Below are positions 39,642 through 48,383 of a stretch of DNA of 64,000 nucleotides, piece by piece. The notes below the pieces were generated by a model. It saw only the letters and a list, made by a program, of their open reading frames with translations. It did not search any database and was not told the origin of the DNA. Origin of the DNA: Orientia tsutsugamushi str. Boryong (GTDB lineage Bacteria > Pseudomonadota > Alphaproteobacteria > Rickettsiales > Rickettsiaceae); contig NC_009488.1 of NCBI RefSeq assembly GCF_000063545.1, positions 992,001 through 1,056,000 on the forward strand, written 5' to 3'. Position numbers and translations under genes: made by a program. The stretch's first letter is position 1. Every line of letters starts with the position of its first letter.

Positions 39642-40212
39642 TAACGGCAATTTAGGATAAGTGACAATATGGAAGGTAGTGAAAAAAGGTATACAAAGTG
39701 AGAATGTTGAGTTATAAAAAAATTTAAATAAACAAGGAATAACCCAACATGAAAAAATGTATTATAACAGTATACTATTTAATAGACAATTTTTGCAAGA
39801 TATATCAAGAGTGGGAGAGAAAGAGATTAATACCAAGTAATAATCAAAGAAACTGAGATGGGAAGTTGTCCTTAGCTGAGTTATTAACAATAGCGATATA
39901 TTTTTATTTATCTCCATGCAAGGATTGTAAAAATTATTATCTATATTACTTGAGTTATAAGTATAAAGGATACTTTTGCTTACCAAGCTATAGTAGAATA
40001 ATACAACTGTGGCCTAGAATGTTGCTACCATTAGTCGTATTAATGCATTATCTGAAAGGAGAAGAGGCTGGTATATATTACATCGATGCTACAAAGTTAA
40101 CAATTTGTCATAATAAACGTACCTCCAGCAATAGAGTTTTTAACAAAATTTCTAAAATTGGTAAAAGTAGTTATGGCTGGTTCTTAGTTTTCAAGCTTCA
40201 TCTTATAATCAA
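39642..40212 (+). pseudogene. IS982-type element, 5' half, cut by IS5 copy D
   Basis: The left end ACGGCAATTTAGGATAAG and leader match the copy at 26250. The transposase frame from 39749 is broken by a TGA (39853-39855) inside the first 40 codons. It then continues to the same position as in the 26250 copy, where IS5 copy D begins. No 3' half follows here. Confidence 0.8.
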
Positions 40213-40214
40213 TA

Positions 40215-41126
40215 GACTTCTTTTGAAACTAGAGAATGATGTAGAATAGTGTTATAAAGATCTGATTTGAGGTAATAATGAAATTCGATCAGATTAAAGA
40301 GTTGAAGGATGAAAAATTTAGTCGATTAACAGGAGTAAGGAAGGGAACATTTTCAAAGATGGTGAATATTTTGAGGAAAGCTGATGGTCTTAAGAAATCA
40401 AAAGGTGGGCGTAAAAATAAGCCTAATTTGGAGGAACAGTTGCTGGATTGGCATTAGAATACCTTAGAGAATATCGTACTTATTTCCATATAGGTCAGAA
40501 CTATGGGATTAGTGAAAGTTGAGCATATAAAGCTGTAAAATGGGTAGAAGACACCCTAGTTAAACACCTAAACTTTGCTCTTCCAGGTCGTAAAGCTATA
40601 ATGAAGAGTGATATGAATTATGAATATGAAGTAGTCTTGATTGATGCTACTGAGACTCATATAGAAAGACATAAAAAAACAAAAATTCTATTATTCAGGA
40701 AAGAAGAAAAGGCATACACTAAAAACTCAAATAGTGGTAAACAAGAAAACGCACCAAGTAATATGTACAGATTTTTCTAACGGTAAAAAACATAACTTTA
40801 GATTATTTAAGGAATCCAAAATTCTTATTCATCCTAAAGTTAAAGCGATTACTGATACAGGATATCAAGGTATACAAAAAATTCACAATAATTCTGAATT
40901 GCCAAAGAAAAAAAGCAAGAAAAATCCTTTAACTAAAAATGATAAAAAGAATAATCGTAGGTTAGCATGAGAAAGAGTTGTCAATGAAAACGTTATTGCT
41001 ATGCTAAAACGGTTCAAGATTATTGCTGACAAATATCGAAATAGACGTAAAAGATTCGTTCTTAGTTTTAATTTGATCTCTGGTATTTATAATTTTGAAC
41101 TACGTTAACCAGTTTCGAAAGAAGTC
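40215..41126 (+). mobile_element. IS5-family element, copy D (decayed)
   Basis: TA-flanked (40213-40214 and 41127-41128) with both end repeats. The first frame carries a deletion near 40444 and a TCA-to-TGA stop (AGTTGAGCATATAAA). The second frame has the same internal TGA as copy A (GCATGAGAAAGA). It is inactive. Confidence 0.85.
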
Positions 41127-41128
41127 TA

Positions 41129-41193
41129 TTATTACTTCAAATCAGATTTTTATAACACCATTTTACATCATTGTATAGTTTCGAAAGAAGTTT
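41129..41193 (-). repeat. IS5-family terminal fragment
   Basis: About 65 bp matching the start-side end of IS5 copies in opposite orientation (compare 23463-23526), directly abutting copy D. Confidence 0.7.
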
Positions 41194-41465
41194 AATAAAA
41201 GACGAGTAAGTTCATTTATCAACCAAAGTAAAGGTGCAATATATAACTGGTTTAATAGAATGGGAGGAAAACGTAAGATGAATTGGAAAAGACTAACCGA
41301 GATACTTAAAAGAGTAAATTTTCCTAAAATTGGAAAGATTGTCTCAATGTTCTAGACAACAAATAAGGCATAATGCTTATCTTATTTTTGAGAGCCGGAT
41401 GCGGTAATTCTGCAAGTCCGGTTCTGAGGAGGGACCTAATTGAGCAATTGGTTAGGTCTACTCAC
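41194..41465 (+). mobile_element. Group II intron, 3'-end fragment
   Basis: This matches 59848-60114 of the intron at 58161. It has the maturase C terminus (KRRVSSFINQS, then KMNWKRLTEILKRVNF, stop at 41354) and domain V at 41392-41424, which begins GAGCCGG with the AGC triad. Domain VI and the 3' end CTACTCAC follow. The 5' ~1.6 kb is missing. It is joined on both sides to IS5 sequence, so it looks like a deletion scar of an intron once inside an IS5 copy. Confidence 0.8.
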
Positions 41466-41467
41466 AT

Positions 41468-41530
41468 AGATTTAATTTGACCTCTGGCATTTATAATTTT
41501 GAACTACATTAACCAGTTTCGACAGAGGTC
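41468..41530 (+). repeat. IS5-family 3'-end fragment
   Basis: The last ~63 bp of an IS5 copy, with the terminal repeat ending GACAGAGGTC, joined to the 3' end of the intron fragment. Confidence 0.7.
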
Positions 41531-41624
41531 TAATATTAAATCCCATAAAATCAAAACCTTCATTAATATGAAGTATCCTGTCGCATACATATAGCTGTAA
41601 CTCTTGCCTATACCAATTTGAATA

Positions 41625-41906
41625 TTACTTAAAATTTTCTGTATAGCTTTTTACAATTAATTTTCTGCGCTTTGGAGTGATTAATTCATAATTCAGATAA
41701 TTATTAAGACAGAATTTTATTGCACTTAATTTATTTTTAAAGTAAATTTTTGTTGAAGCATATGGGTTAGTAGTGCCTGTCCATCCTAAAGTTGTATCAA
41801 TAAATCTGTTTTTTTTCTCTTCACAAGAAAAATCTACTGTCCAGAGCTTACTAGTTGGTCCTGATTGAGTTGGTAATTTAGATAATTGATAAATTCTGAC
41901 TTGCAT
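41625..41906 (-). CDS. NADH dehydrogenase accessory subunit, NDUFS4-like
   Basis: This 93-residue protein begins VRIYQLSKLPTQSGPTSKLWTVDF and continues RFIDTTLGWTGTTNPYASTKIYF with a second half KLSAIKFCLNNYLNYEL. This is the pattern of the NDUFS4/AQDQ family (ETC complex I accessory subunit) found in alphaproteobacteria and mitochondria. It is probably an accessory subunit of respiratory complex I at the cytoplasmic side of the membrane. It diverges from xseB with a 53-bp gap. It survives between IS debris on one side and xseB on the other, which suggests selection. Confidence 0.85.
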   Translation of the reverse strand: MQVRIYQLSKLPTQSGPTSKLWTVDFSCEEKKNRFIDTTLGWTGTTNPYASTKIYFKNKLSAIKFCLNNYLNYELITPKRRKLIVKSYTENFK

Positions 41907-41959
41907 ACTTAATATTAATAATGTTAAACTAAAACCTATAGTCTAAATTATAATTATCT

Positions 41960-42199
41960 ATGAATAAAGAAAAAGTTATTGATGAAATGAGTTTTGAAGA
42001 AGCGCTAAATGAACTCGAAAAAATAGTTAAAATGATAGATTCTGGGCAAGAAAAGCTAGAAGATATTATTAAAGCTTTTGAAAGGGGAGCAGCGCTAAAA
42101 AAGCACTGTGAACAAAAATTAAATGAAGCTAAGTTTAGAATTGAAAAAGTTGTTTACGATAATGCTAATAATATAAGCAGTACAGAAGTAAAACTGTAA
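41960..42199 (+). CDS. xseB: Exodeoxyribonuclease VII small subunit
   Basis: 79 residues. [20 protein letters not shown] followed by [32 protein letters not shown] is the XseB helical hairpin. It binds the XseA catalytic subunit (not in the window) to degrade single-stranded DNA. Length and sequence are normal. Confidence 0.93.
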   Translation: MNKEKVIDEMSFEEALNELEKIVKMIDSGQEKLEDIIKAFERGAALKKHCEQKLNEAKFRIEKVVYDNANNISSTEVKL

Positions 42200-42468
42200 G
42201 CATATTAATTTAGATTTAATCTTACATTATTTAGTGACACGCTGAAAATTGTTTAGAAGTTTTATAAAATGAAAATTTTGTAGAATGTAATTTTGTAATC
42301 CTTATAGGTCTATTTTTCTCTTTGATCTATTCCAAGTTCATTAATAAATACTATCTTATTTTTTAGAATTATCTTAATTTTTTCTGATGAGTATGATACA
42401 GCCATATTTTTATCTTATTTTATATTTTGCTTTTCTCTCATAACGTAACTTCCTTTTTGATGTATGCT

Positions 42469-42702
42469 ATATGGTTATTTACAATGAGGTTTGAAAATAG
42501 AGAGAAGCGATAATAGATTCATAGATTTAGCAAATTGAGTAATTTGATTTCTAATCCACATCTTCATATCAGCACAAAAGTTTTCTATCGGATTTAAATC
42601 TAGAGAATAATGTAGCAGAAAAATAACTTTACAACCAAACAGATTCCTATAACTATTTTATCGCCTCTTTCTATGCTCAAACCTCATGTAAATGACTATA
42701 TA
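42469..42702 (-). mobile_element. Short IS630-like element with long inverted ends
   Basis: The left end (TATATGGTTATTTACAATGA and on) and the right end (reverse complement TATATAGTCATTTACATGAG) are imperfect inverted repeats of about 43 bp. Between them the minus strand encodes an IS630 C-terminal piece: FLLHYSLDLNPIENF followed by KMWIRNQITQFAKS. The rest of the transposase is gone. It is a deletion derivative differing from the other IS630 types here. Confidence 0.65.
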
Positions 42703-43079
42703 TGCACCTAATTTTTTTTGTACTGAGGAAAAAATTTGTTTATGGTAGAGCGATAATTTTTTAGAAGTTTATACAAGAGATATTACACAACTTAAAATTG
42801 TTTTTAATTCTTGTCCTATTTTCAACTTCAATGAAACCAGCTTTTCTTAGTTCAGCTAAGCATTGTCTAACACTTCCTTGACAAACCTACAACTCATTTT
42901 CAAAAGAGCAATAACTGTATTGTAATTCCTCTCTATCATTATTGTAATAGATCTGTAGTTTATATACTATCAATGATAAAAGCTGTTTAGATGTTTTGAT
43001 TAATGCTTTTCTATTAGACTTCTTTTGAAACTAGAGAATGATGTAGAATAGTGTTATAAAGATCTGATTTGAAGTAATA

Positions 43080-43517
43080 ATGAAATTAGATCAGATTAAA
43101 GAGTTAAAGGATGAAAAATTTCGTCGATTAACAGGAGTAAGGAAGGGAACATTCTCAAAGATGGTGGATATTTTGAGGAAAGCTGATGGTGTTAAGAAAT
43201 CAAAAGTAGGGCGTAAAAATAAGCTCAATTTGGAGGAACAGTTATTGATGGTCTTAGAATACCTTAGAGAATACCGTACTTATTTTCATATAGGTCAGAA
43301 CTATGGGATTAGTGAAAGTTCAGCATATAAAGCTGTAAAATGGGTAGAAGACACCTTAGTTAAACACCCAAACTTTGCTCTTCCAGGTCGTAAAGCTCTA
43401 ATGAATAGCGATATGAATTATGAAGTAGTCTTGATTGATGCTACTGAGAGTCCAATAGAAAGACCCAAAAAAAACAAAAATTCTATTATTCAGGAAAGAA
43501 GAAAAGGCATACACTAA
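43080..43517 (+). CDS. IS5-family transposase, first frame (copy E)
   Basis: 145 residues, start at the conserved ATG of MKLDQIKELKDEKFRRLTG. The helix-turn-helix and the first DDE Asp (LIDATESPIE) are present. The slippery heptamer A-AAA-AAC lies at 43469-43475, in the phase needed for a -1 shift into the frame of the second ORF. Confidence 0.88.
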   Translation: MKLDQIKELKDEKFRRLTGVRKGTFSKMVDILRKADGVKKSKVGRKNKLNLEEQLLMVLEYLREYRTYFHIGQNYGISESSAYKAVKWVEDTLVKHPNFALPGRKALMNSDMNYEVVLIDATESPIERPKKNKNSIIQERRKGIH

Positions 43518-43528
43518 AGACTCAAATA

Positions 43529-43903
43529 GTGGTAGACAAGAAAACACGCCAAGTAATATGTACAGATTTTTCTAACGGTAAAAAACATGACTTTAGATTA
43601 TTTAAGGAATCCAAAATTCTTATCCACCCTAAGATTAAAGCGATTACTGATACAGGATATCAAGGTATACAAAAAATTCACAATAATTCTGCATTACCAA
43701 AGAAAAAAAGCAAAAAAAATCCTTTAACTAAAAATGATAAAAAGAATAATCGTAGGTTAGCAGGAGAAAGAGTTGTCAATGAAAACGTTATTGCTATGCT
43801 AAAACGGTTCAAAATTATTGCTGACAAATATCGAAATAGACGTAAAAGATTCGGTCTTAGATTTAATTTGATCTCTGGCATTTATAATTTTGAACTACCT
43901 TAA
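43529..43903 (+). CDS. IS5-family transposase, second frame (copy E)
   Basis: 124 residues from an apparent GTG. The frame is open upstream to the slippery site. It contains TDFSNGKKHDFRLFKES, ITDTGYQGI and the Glu-containing helix GERVVNENVIAMLKRF. It is undamaged. Confidence 0.85.
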   Translation: MVDKKTRQVICTDFSNGKKHDFRLFKESKILIHPKIKAITDTGYQGIQKIHNNSALPKKKSKKNPLTKNDKKNNRRLAGERVVNENVIAMLKRFKIIADKYRNRRKRFGLRFNLISGIYNFELP

Positions 43904-44060
43904 CCAGTTTCGAAAGAGGTCTATTATCTCCAGTTAGCTTTCTTCATTCTACTGAAATAAAATTTCCAATAAACTGATAAAAGACAGTTGCATTATTGCG
44001 AATGTTATTATTGGCAATTTTGCAATTAGTAATTGTGAAATTGCGTACCATATGTGTCAT

Positions 44061-44190
44061 TTTTAATCTCAGAAATATCAGATATAGCAAGTAGTTCAGA
44101 CGCTTTTTGCGAGAAAACACACGTTTTATACCACAAAATATATAGCGTTTAATAGCTAATACTTAACATATAAGCCTCTGAAAGGCTTAT
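44061..44190 (-). repeat. Inverted-duplicated leader of the replication initiator, copy 1
   Basis: The reverse complement aligns with 44828-44967 upstream of the intact initiator. Shared stretches include TAAGCCTTTCAGAG, a GCTATAT-TT segment, GGCATAAAA-like and GTxTGAAC, and CTATATCTGA-ATTT. The end at 44170-44190 is a hairpin (ATAAGCCT...AGGCTTAT). Confidence 0.65.
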
Positions 44191-44191
44191 A

Positions 44192-44815
44192 ACGCCAAAT
44201 TAGGATAAGGGAAAGTATGAAAAACGTAATGAAAAAGGTCTACAAAACGTCAATTTAGGATAATGAGTCAGGAGAAGAAGAAGGATAGGATGGGGATTAA
44301 GTTTAGAGATAGAATAACTAACAAGAGAAGCAATTATATGAACAAAGAAATTAAGAGGAGAACAGTGTCTAGTATGCTCTAAATGCATATGTTTTTTTAG
44401 TACATTAAAGACAGACTCAATTAAAGAACGTTTATTTAATAACCGCTTATCTTGTATGTCCAATAAATATGTTTTCATATCTTTACGAAGATTAGTAAAT
44501 AAACGTAGACCATTGGTCAGCAGTTGATGAAATAACTCTTTAGATATGTAAGCTTTATCACCAAACAATTTACCAGATAAGCATTTAGAAAAAACTGAAG
44601 ATACAGATAGGGTGCTTTTATTACATTTAGTAAATTTAACTAACATTTTATTTCACCTTTATTATTAATTACAAGATGAAGCTTAAAGCCTAAGAACCAG
44701 CTATAACTACTCTTACCAATTTTAGAAATTCTGTTGAAAACTCTATTACTGGAAATGCGTTTGTTATGACAAATTGCTAACTTTGTAGAATCGATGTAAT
44801 ATATACCTTTCAATA
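44192..44815 (-). pseudogene. IS982-type element, 3' two thirds, truncated
   Basis: 44192-44245 is an IS982/MITE end fragment (ACGCCAAATTAGGATAAG...). From 44246 (ACGTCAATTTAGGATAATGA) the minus strand carries the transposase C terminus (KLFGDKAYISKELFHQLLTN, then KRSLIESVFNVLKKHMHLEH). The preceding segment (44660-44812) encodes YIDSTKLAICHNKRISSNRV, followed by GKSSYGWFLGFKLHLV. A frameshift near 44645 separates the parts, and the N-terminal third is missing. Confidence 0.8.
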
Positions 44816-44827
44816 TTTAAGACTACT

Positions 44828-44967
44828 GTGTTGTTATAAGCCTTTCAGAGTGTTAAATTTCGAGTATAGCTACAAAATTGCTATATTTACGCGGCATAAA
44901 AACGTGGTTTTGGATAGCGAAAATCGCCTGAACCCCCTGCCATATCTGACATTTTTGGAGGTTAGAA
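44828..44967 (+). promoter_or_regulatory. Leader of the replication initiator (duplicated)
   Basis: This is the second copy of the leader found inverted at 44061-44190. It contains short repeated or palindromic words (GCTACAAAATTGCTAT, GATAGCGAAAATCGCC) and ends with the strong ribosome-binding site TTTGGAGG nine bases before ATG. Conservation between the copies outside coding sequence suggests control or origin function. Exact sites cannot be assigned. Confidence 0.5.
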
Positions 44968-46692
44968 ATGGCGCAAGATTTGCGTAATTTTGCAAGCAAT
45001 AATTGTAAAATTGCTAATAATAACAGTAGCAATAATGCAACTGTCTTTTATCGTTTTATTGGAAATTTTGTTCCAGCAGAATGGAAAGATCTGATTGGAG
45101 ATAATGCTAAAGCTTTAAGCAAAACATCTAAACAGCTTTTATCATTGATAGTATATAGACTACATATCTATTACAACAAAGATATAGATGAATTACAGGA
45201 AAGTTATTACTTTTTTGAAAAGGAGTTAAACCTTCGTTACCGCAGAGTTAGGCAATGCTTAGTTGAATTAAGAAATGCAGGTTTTATTAAAGTTGAAAAT
45301 AGAACAATAATTAAAGGCAATCTCAAGGTACGTAATATTCTTTGTGTAAAACTTCTAAAAAATTTTCAGCGTTTCACTGAAAAAGAAAAAAAAGAAGAAA
45401 AAGTTGTCCTTCTACAACAAAAAAATTTTCACATCAATTTGCAAGAATTTGCAGGTGAACCTGCAAAAAATTGCAGCTACATATATAGATATAATAATAA
45501 TAAAAAAAATAATAATAGATCTAGATCTACTGAAGATAAGTTAGTAGAGAATGATCAAAATGAAAATGAAGATCAACAGCAAAATTTGAAGTTTAAATAT
45601 ACGGAATCTGATGATTTTATAGAAATTGAGTTAGTGGAAAATGAAAAAGAAGATCAACTGCAACAACAGAATTTGAATTTTTATGAGCTTAGTGATTTTA
45701 GTAATAAAAAGCCATCAAACAAGGATTATGAGCAAAACAGTAAGTTAGCAACTCCAGCTATTATCGATAATTCAGAGGTTGAAAAGAATGAATGCTGCCC
45801 CAAAAGAAAAAGACTAGCAGATTATTATCCACTAACACCAGAAGATGCAGTTATACTGCAACGTATGTCTAGTAGAAGCTTCAACATATACTTCATAAAT
45901 CAATTACTGTTGAAGTTATCAAATAAATATTTACTCCGTCATTTTGTAAATAAGATAGCAGTGCTAAGCTATATGGCAAAAGCGTTAGCAAATGAATTGC
46001 TAACTACTGATCAGGCTAATAGTGGAAATTTTAGATTTAATGACGTAGGAAGATTTAAAGAACAGTATCTAGCAAACATTGAATCTGGTACAGACCGTAG
46101 TATGAAGGCTCAGTTGAAGCGTAAAATAGCTGGAGTTTTTGAAGCAGATACTGCTTATCAAGTTTTAACATCTTGTGATTTTGGAGCAGCAGTTAAAAAC
46201 AAATATTACATCAAGTTGATTAAGAATATTTCACTGTCAGATCATATTAAATTCAAGATACTACAAGAGGTACGAGCTGTGCATGGCAACGATATTGAGC
46301 AGTTGCAAGTTATACCATTTGATGAATCAAAACAAGTTACCAATAGCACAACTGAGTATCAAAAAACAACAGTTTTACAGCAACAAATAAGCGATGAAGA
46401 TTACCTTTCAGAACTTAGTAAAGAGCTAGGTTCTAACTCTATATTGTTCAAAGTACGAAAATACATACTTCAACATTACGAATATGAGCAAGTTATTGAT
46501 AAACTATGGTTTAGTAAATTAGAAGTTGTAAATGAAGATAATGTTAATAAAAAGATATTCATTAAGGCTCTAACAAGCTTTGCAAATAGCTATATCAAAT
46601 CAAATTATAAGCACATTCTAGAGCATGCTTTTGAAGCTCATGGGTTTTCGTTTGAATTAGTTGAGTTTGTAGATAGTAGGCTTAATGATTAA
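44968..46692 (+). CDS. Plasmid-type replication initiator with C-terminal DnaA_N-like domain
   Basis: 574 residues. Residues ~35-130 resemble a winged-helix DNA-binding region of replication initiators (LSKTSKQLLSLIVYRLHIYY, then RRVRQCLVELRNAGFIKVEN). Residues ~130-290 are low-complexity and acidic (Gln/Asn/Glu-rich). Residues ~485-570 (ILFKVRKYILQHYEYEQVID and the following WFSKLEVV, then IKALTSFANSYIKSNYKHIL) fit the DnaA N-terminal domain fold used to bind DnaB or partners. Rickettsial plasmids encode DnaA-like initiators with this kind of domain. A strong GGAGG site precedes the ATG. It probably belonged to a mobile or plasmid-like element. An inverted dead copy lies 0.9 kb to the left. 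Confidence 0.65.
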   Translation: MAQDLRNFASNNCKIANNNSSNNATVFYRFIGNFVPAEWKDLIGDNAKALSKTSKQLLSLIVYRLHIYYNKDIDELQESYYFFEKELNLRYRRVRQCLVELRNAGFIKVENRTIIKGNLKVRNILCVKLLKNFQRFTEKEKKEEKVVLLQQKNFHINLQEFAGEPAKNCSYIYRYNNNKKNNNRSRSTEDKLVENDQNENEDQQQNLKFKYTESDDFIEIELVENEKEDQLQQQNLNFYELSDFSNKKPSNKDYEQNSKLATPAIIDNSEVEKNECCPKRKRLADYYPLTPEDAVILQRMSSRSFNIYFINQLLLKLSNKYLLRHFVNKIAVLSYMAKALANELLTTDQANSGNFRFNDVGRFKEQYLANIESGTDRSMKAQLKRKIAGVFEADTAYQVLTSCDFGAAVKNKYYIKLIKNISLSDHIKFKILQEVRAVHGNDIEQLQVIPFDESKQVTNSTTEYQKTTVLQQQISDEDYLSELSKELGSNSILFKVRKYILQHYEYEQVIDKLWFSKLEVVNEDNVNKKIFIKALTSFANSYIKSNYKHILEHAFEAHGFSFELVEFVDSRLND

Positions 46693-46910
46693 TAGCAGTG
46701 AAATACAAAGTTCTACTCAGAATAAAATTATATGGTGCTTCATTTATTTTTTTGTTATATTGTAAGTTATATGATAATCCTTTAACAGATTGCGAAGGTT
46801 CAAAAAGGTGAAAATTCATGAATAATTATTTATCGTTCTATACTTTGCTGCTAAGTAAAGCTGTACTGAAGGTTATATTACAATAGTGATAGTATAATTT
46901 CAGGAGTAAA

Positions 46911-47786
46911 ATGATGGCTGAATCTAAGACTAAATATGCTTTGCATCGTGCTATTAAAGATGGTGATATTGAAAAAGTGAAGCATCTTATTAATAATGAT
47001 AGTACACTTGTCAATTCAAAATATAAAGACGGTATTACAGCTTTATCTGTTGCTTTAAAATATAAGAATCTACCTATTGCTAAGGTTTTGCTGAACAATG
47101 GAGCTGACATCAATGCAAAAAATAATAGTGGACACACGGCTTTGCATATAGCTTTGCATATGTCTATTATTCCTGATGGTGGTAATTATAATGGTAAAAA
47201 TATTGCAGATTCTATCGGGATTTTAACACAGCATGAGACTAATAACCACAGTGTAAATGACGATATAAATGCAATTATCAAGTTTTTAATAAAGAATGGT
47301 GCTAATACAAATGTAAAAGACAATGTTGATCAAACTCCATTACATTGTACAGCAAATTCTTTTATTAACAACCTAGATATTGTACAGCTTCTACTTGATC
47401 ATGATGCTGATCCAAATATGCAGAATGTGCATGGTCTAACTCCTTTACATTTTGTTGTTGACACAATTCAAGTATATTATGATTTTTTCGAAAAATATTC
47501 TGTCTATTGCAATGATCATATAGCATTACTGTTAAAATATAATGCTGATGTAAATATCGAAGATAATCAAGGTAATACACCTTTATCTGATGCTGTTGAA
47601 TGCAAATGTGCAGAACCTTTAGAAATTATGCTAAAACATAATTCTACTAGTATTAATAAAAAATATGATGAAGGAGAAACACTACTACATATTGCTGTTC
47701 GCGATGAAAGCATAGATGTTATACAGCTTTTGATTGATTATGGAGCTGATATTGATGCAAAAGATGATAAGGGGCATGACTCCTAA
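46911..47786 (+). CDS. Ankyrin-repeat protein (C terminus frameshifted)
   Basis: 291 residues made of about seven ankyrin repeats, each with the pattern G-TPLH-A...VxxLLxxGADxN. Clear ones are GITALSVALKYKNLPIAKVL, GHTALHIAL, QTPLHCTANSF, GLTPLHFVVDT, GNTPLSDAVECK and GETLLHIAVRDESIDVIQLL. There is no signal peptide. An AGGAG site precedes the ATGATG start. Orientia secretes many ankyrin proteins into host cells, so an effector role is possible. Near 47772 a frameshift ends the protein at KGHDS. The other frame continues TPKDYADGK, so one base change removed the tail. Confidence 0.85.
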   Translation: MMAESKTKYALHRAIKDGDIEKVKHLINNDSTLVNSKYKDGITALSVALKYKNLPIAKVLLNNGADINAKNNSGHTALHIALHMSIIPDGGNYNGKNIADSIGILTQHETNNHSVNDDINAIIKFLIKNGANTNVKDNVDQTPLHCTANSFINNLDIVQLLLDHDADPNMQNVHGLTPLHFVVDTIQVYYDFFEKYSVYCNDHIALLLKYNADVNIEDNQGNTPLSDAVECKCAEPLEIMLKHNSTSINKKYDEGETLLHIAVRDESIDVIQLLIDYGADIDAKDDKGHDS

Positions 47787-47906
47787 AGATTATGCTGATG
47801 GAAAGCGGTAATACAGATGTATTCGCTATTCTAACGCAACAATCGGTTCCATGGTATTAGTTTTCAACAGACAGCTAATATGTTAATGCTAAAAAGAGAA
47901 GTTAAT

Positions 47907-48383
47907 ATGAATGTTTTGAAATCACTTTTACAACCGTGTTATGCTGTAATAGCATCTGTTGTATTATTTTTACCATCAATATGTACAGCAAATAATATAA
48001 ACTCAGCTATATTATTTTTTCCATCTGCACATGTAGTGAATGATAATATAAAAATTGATTCTTCGCCATTTTACATAAAATTGTCAGCAGGTATTGTTAA
48101 TACAAATCGTATATTAGAGGCAGGATTAGGTTACAGGCTAAATCGACATAGAATGGATATAAGACTAGGGTTTATGACTAATATCCTTAAAGCATATAAT
48201 TTTGTCCAAGGAAATTATTATTATAATATAATTACTGGTAATATAGGATCAATTTTTGCTACAGGTGGCATAATGTCAGTTTTCAAGGAAGGTATTAGAG
48301 GAGAGTTAGGAGTTGGCATTGCAGTAGACTTATATGGTATATATTATACAGACATTGAATTTGGTGGTATAGCACTAACGTAG
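47907..48383 (+). pseudogene. Outer-membrane beta-barrel protein, truncated by IS630
   Basis: The signal peptide is CYAVIASVVLFLPSICTA. Alternating strands follow (PFYIKLSAGIVNTN, ILEAGLGYRLNRHRMDIRLG, IIGNIGSIFATGG-like, GELGVGIAVDLYGIYY), typical of small OmpA/Omp25-like barrels. The ATG at 47907 places the signal peptide correctly. An in-frame upstream ATG at 47880 is less likely. At 48370-48371 (TA) an IS630 element begins, and the last codons and the stop come from its terminal repeat, so the C-terminal strands are lost. Confidence 0.7.

Larger units (their letters stand above)
43017..43921 (+). mobile_element. IS5-family element, copy E (complete)
   Basis: 905 bp, flanked by TA (43015-43016 and 43922-43923), both frames open (43080-43517 and 43529-43903). 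It is nearly identical to copy B, which sits in the opposite orientation. It interrupts the decayed replication initiator. Confidence 0.92.
42785..44060 (-). pseudogene. Decayed second copy of the DnaA_N-type replication initiator, split by IS5
   Basis: On the minus strand, 44060-43924 matches the first ~45 codons of the gene at 44968 (RNFTITNCKIANNNIRNNAT, VFYQFIGNF). After IS5 copy E, 43014-42785 continues with LLSLIVYKLQIYYNNDREEL and the RQCLAELRKAGFIEVENRT region. Stops (for example GAATGA in place of GAATGG) and loss of the 3' two thirds make it dead. It points away from the intact copy, so the two form an inverted duplication. Confidence 0.8.

Noticed and set aside
47365-47580. A minus-strand frame inside the ankyrin gene
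   Set aside because: It is an antisense shadow of ankyrin repeats.
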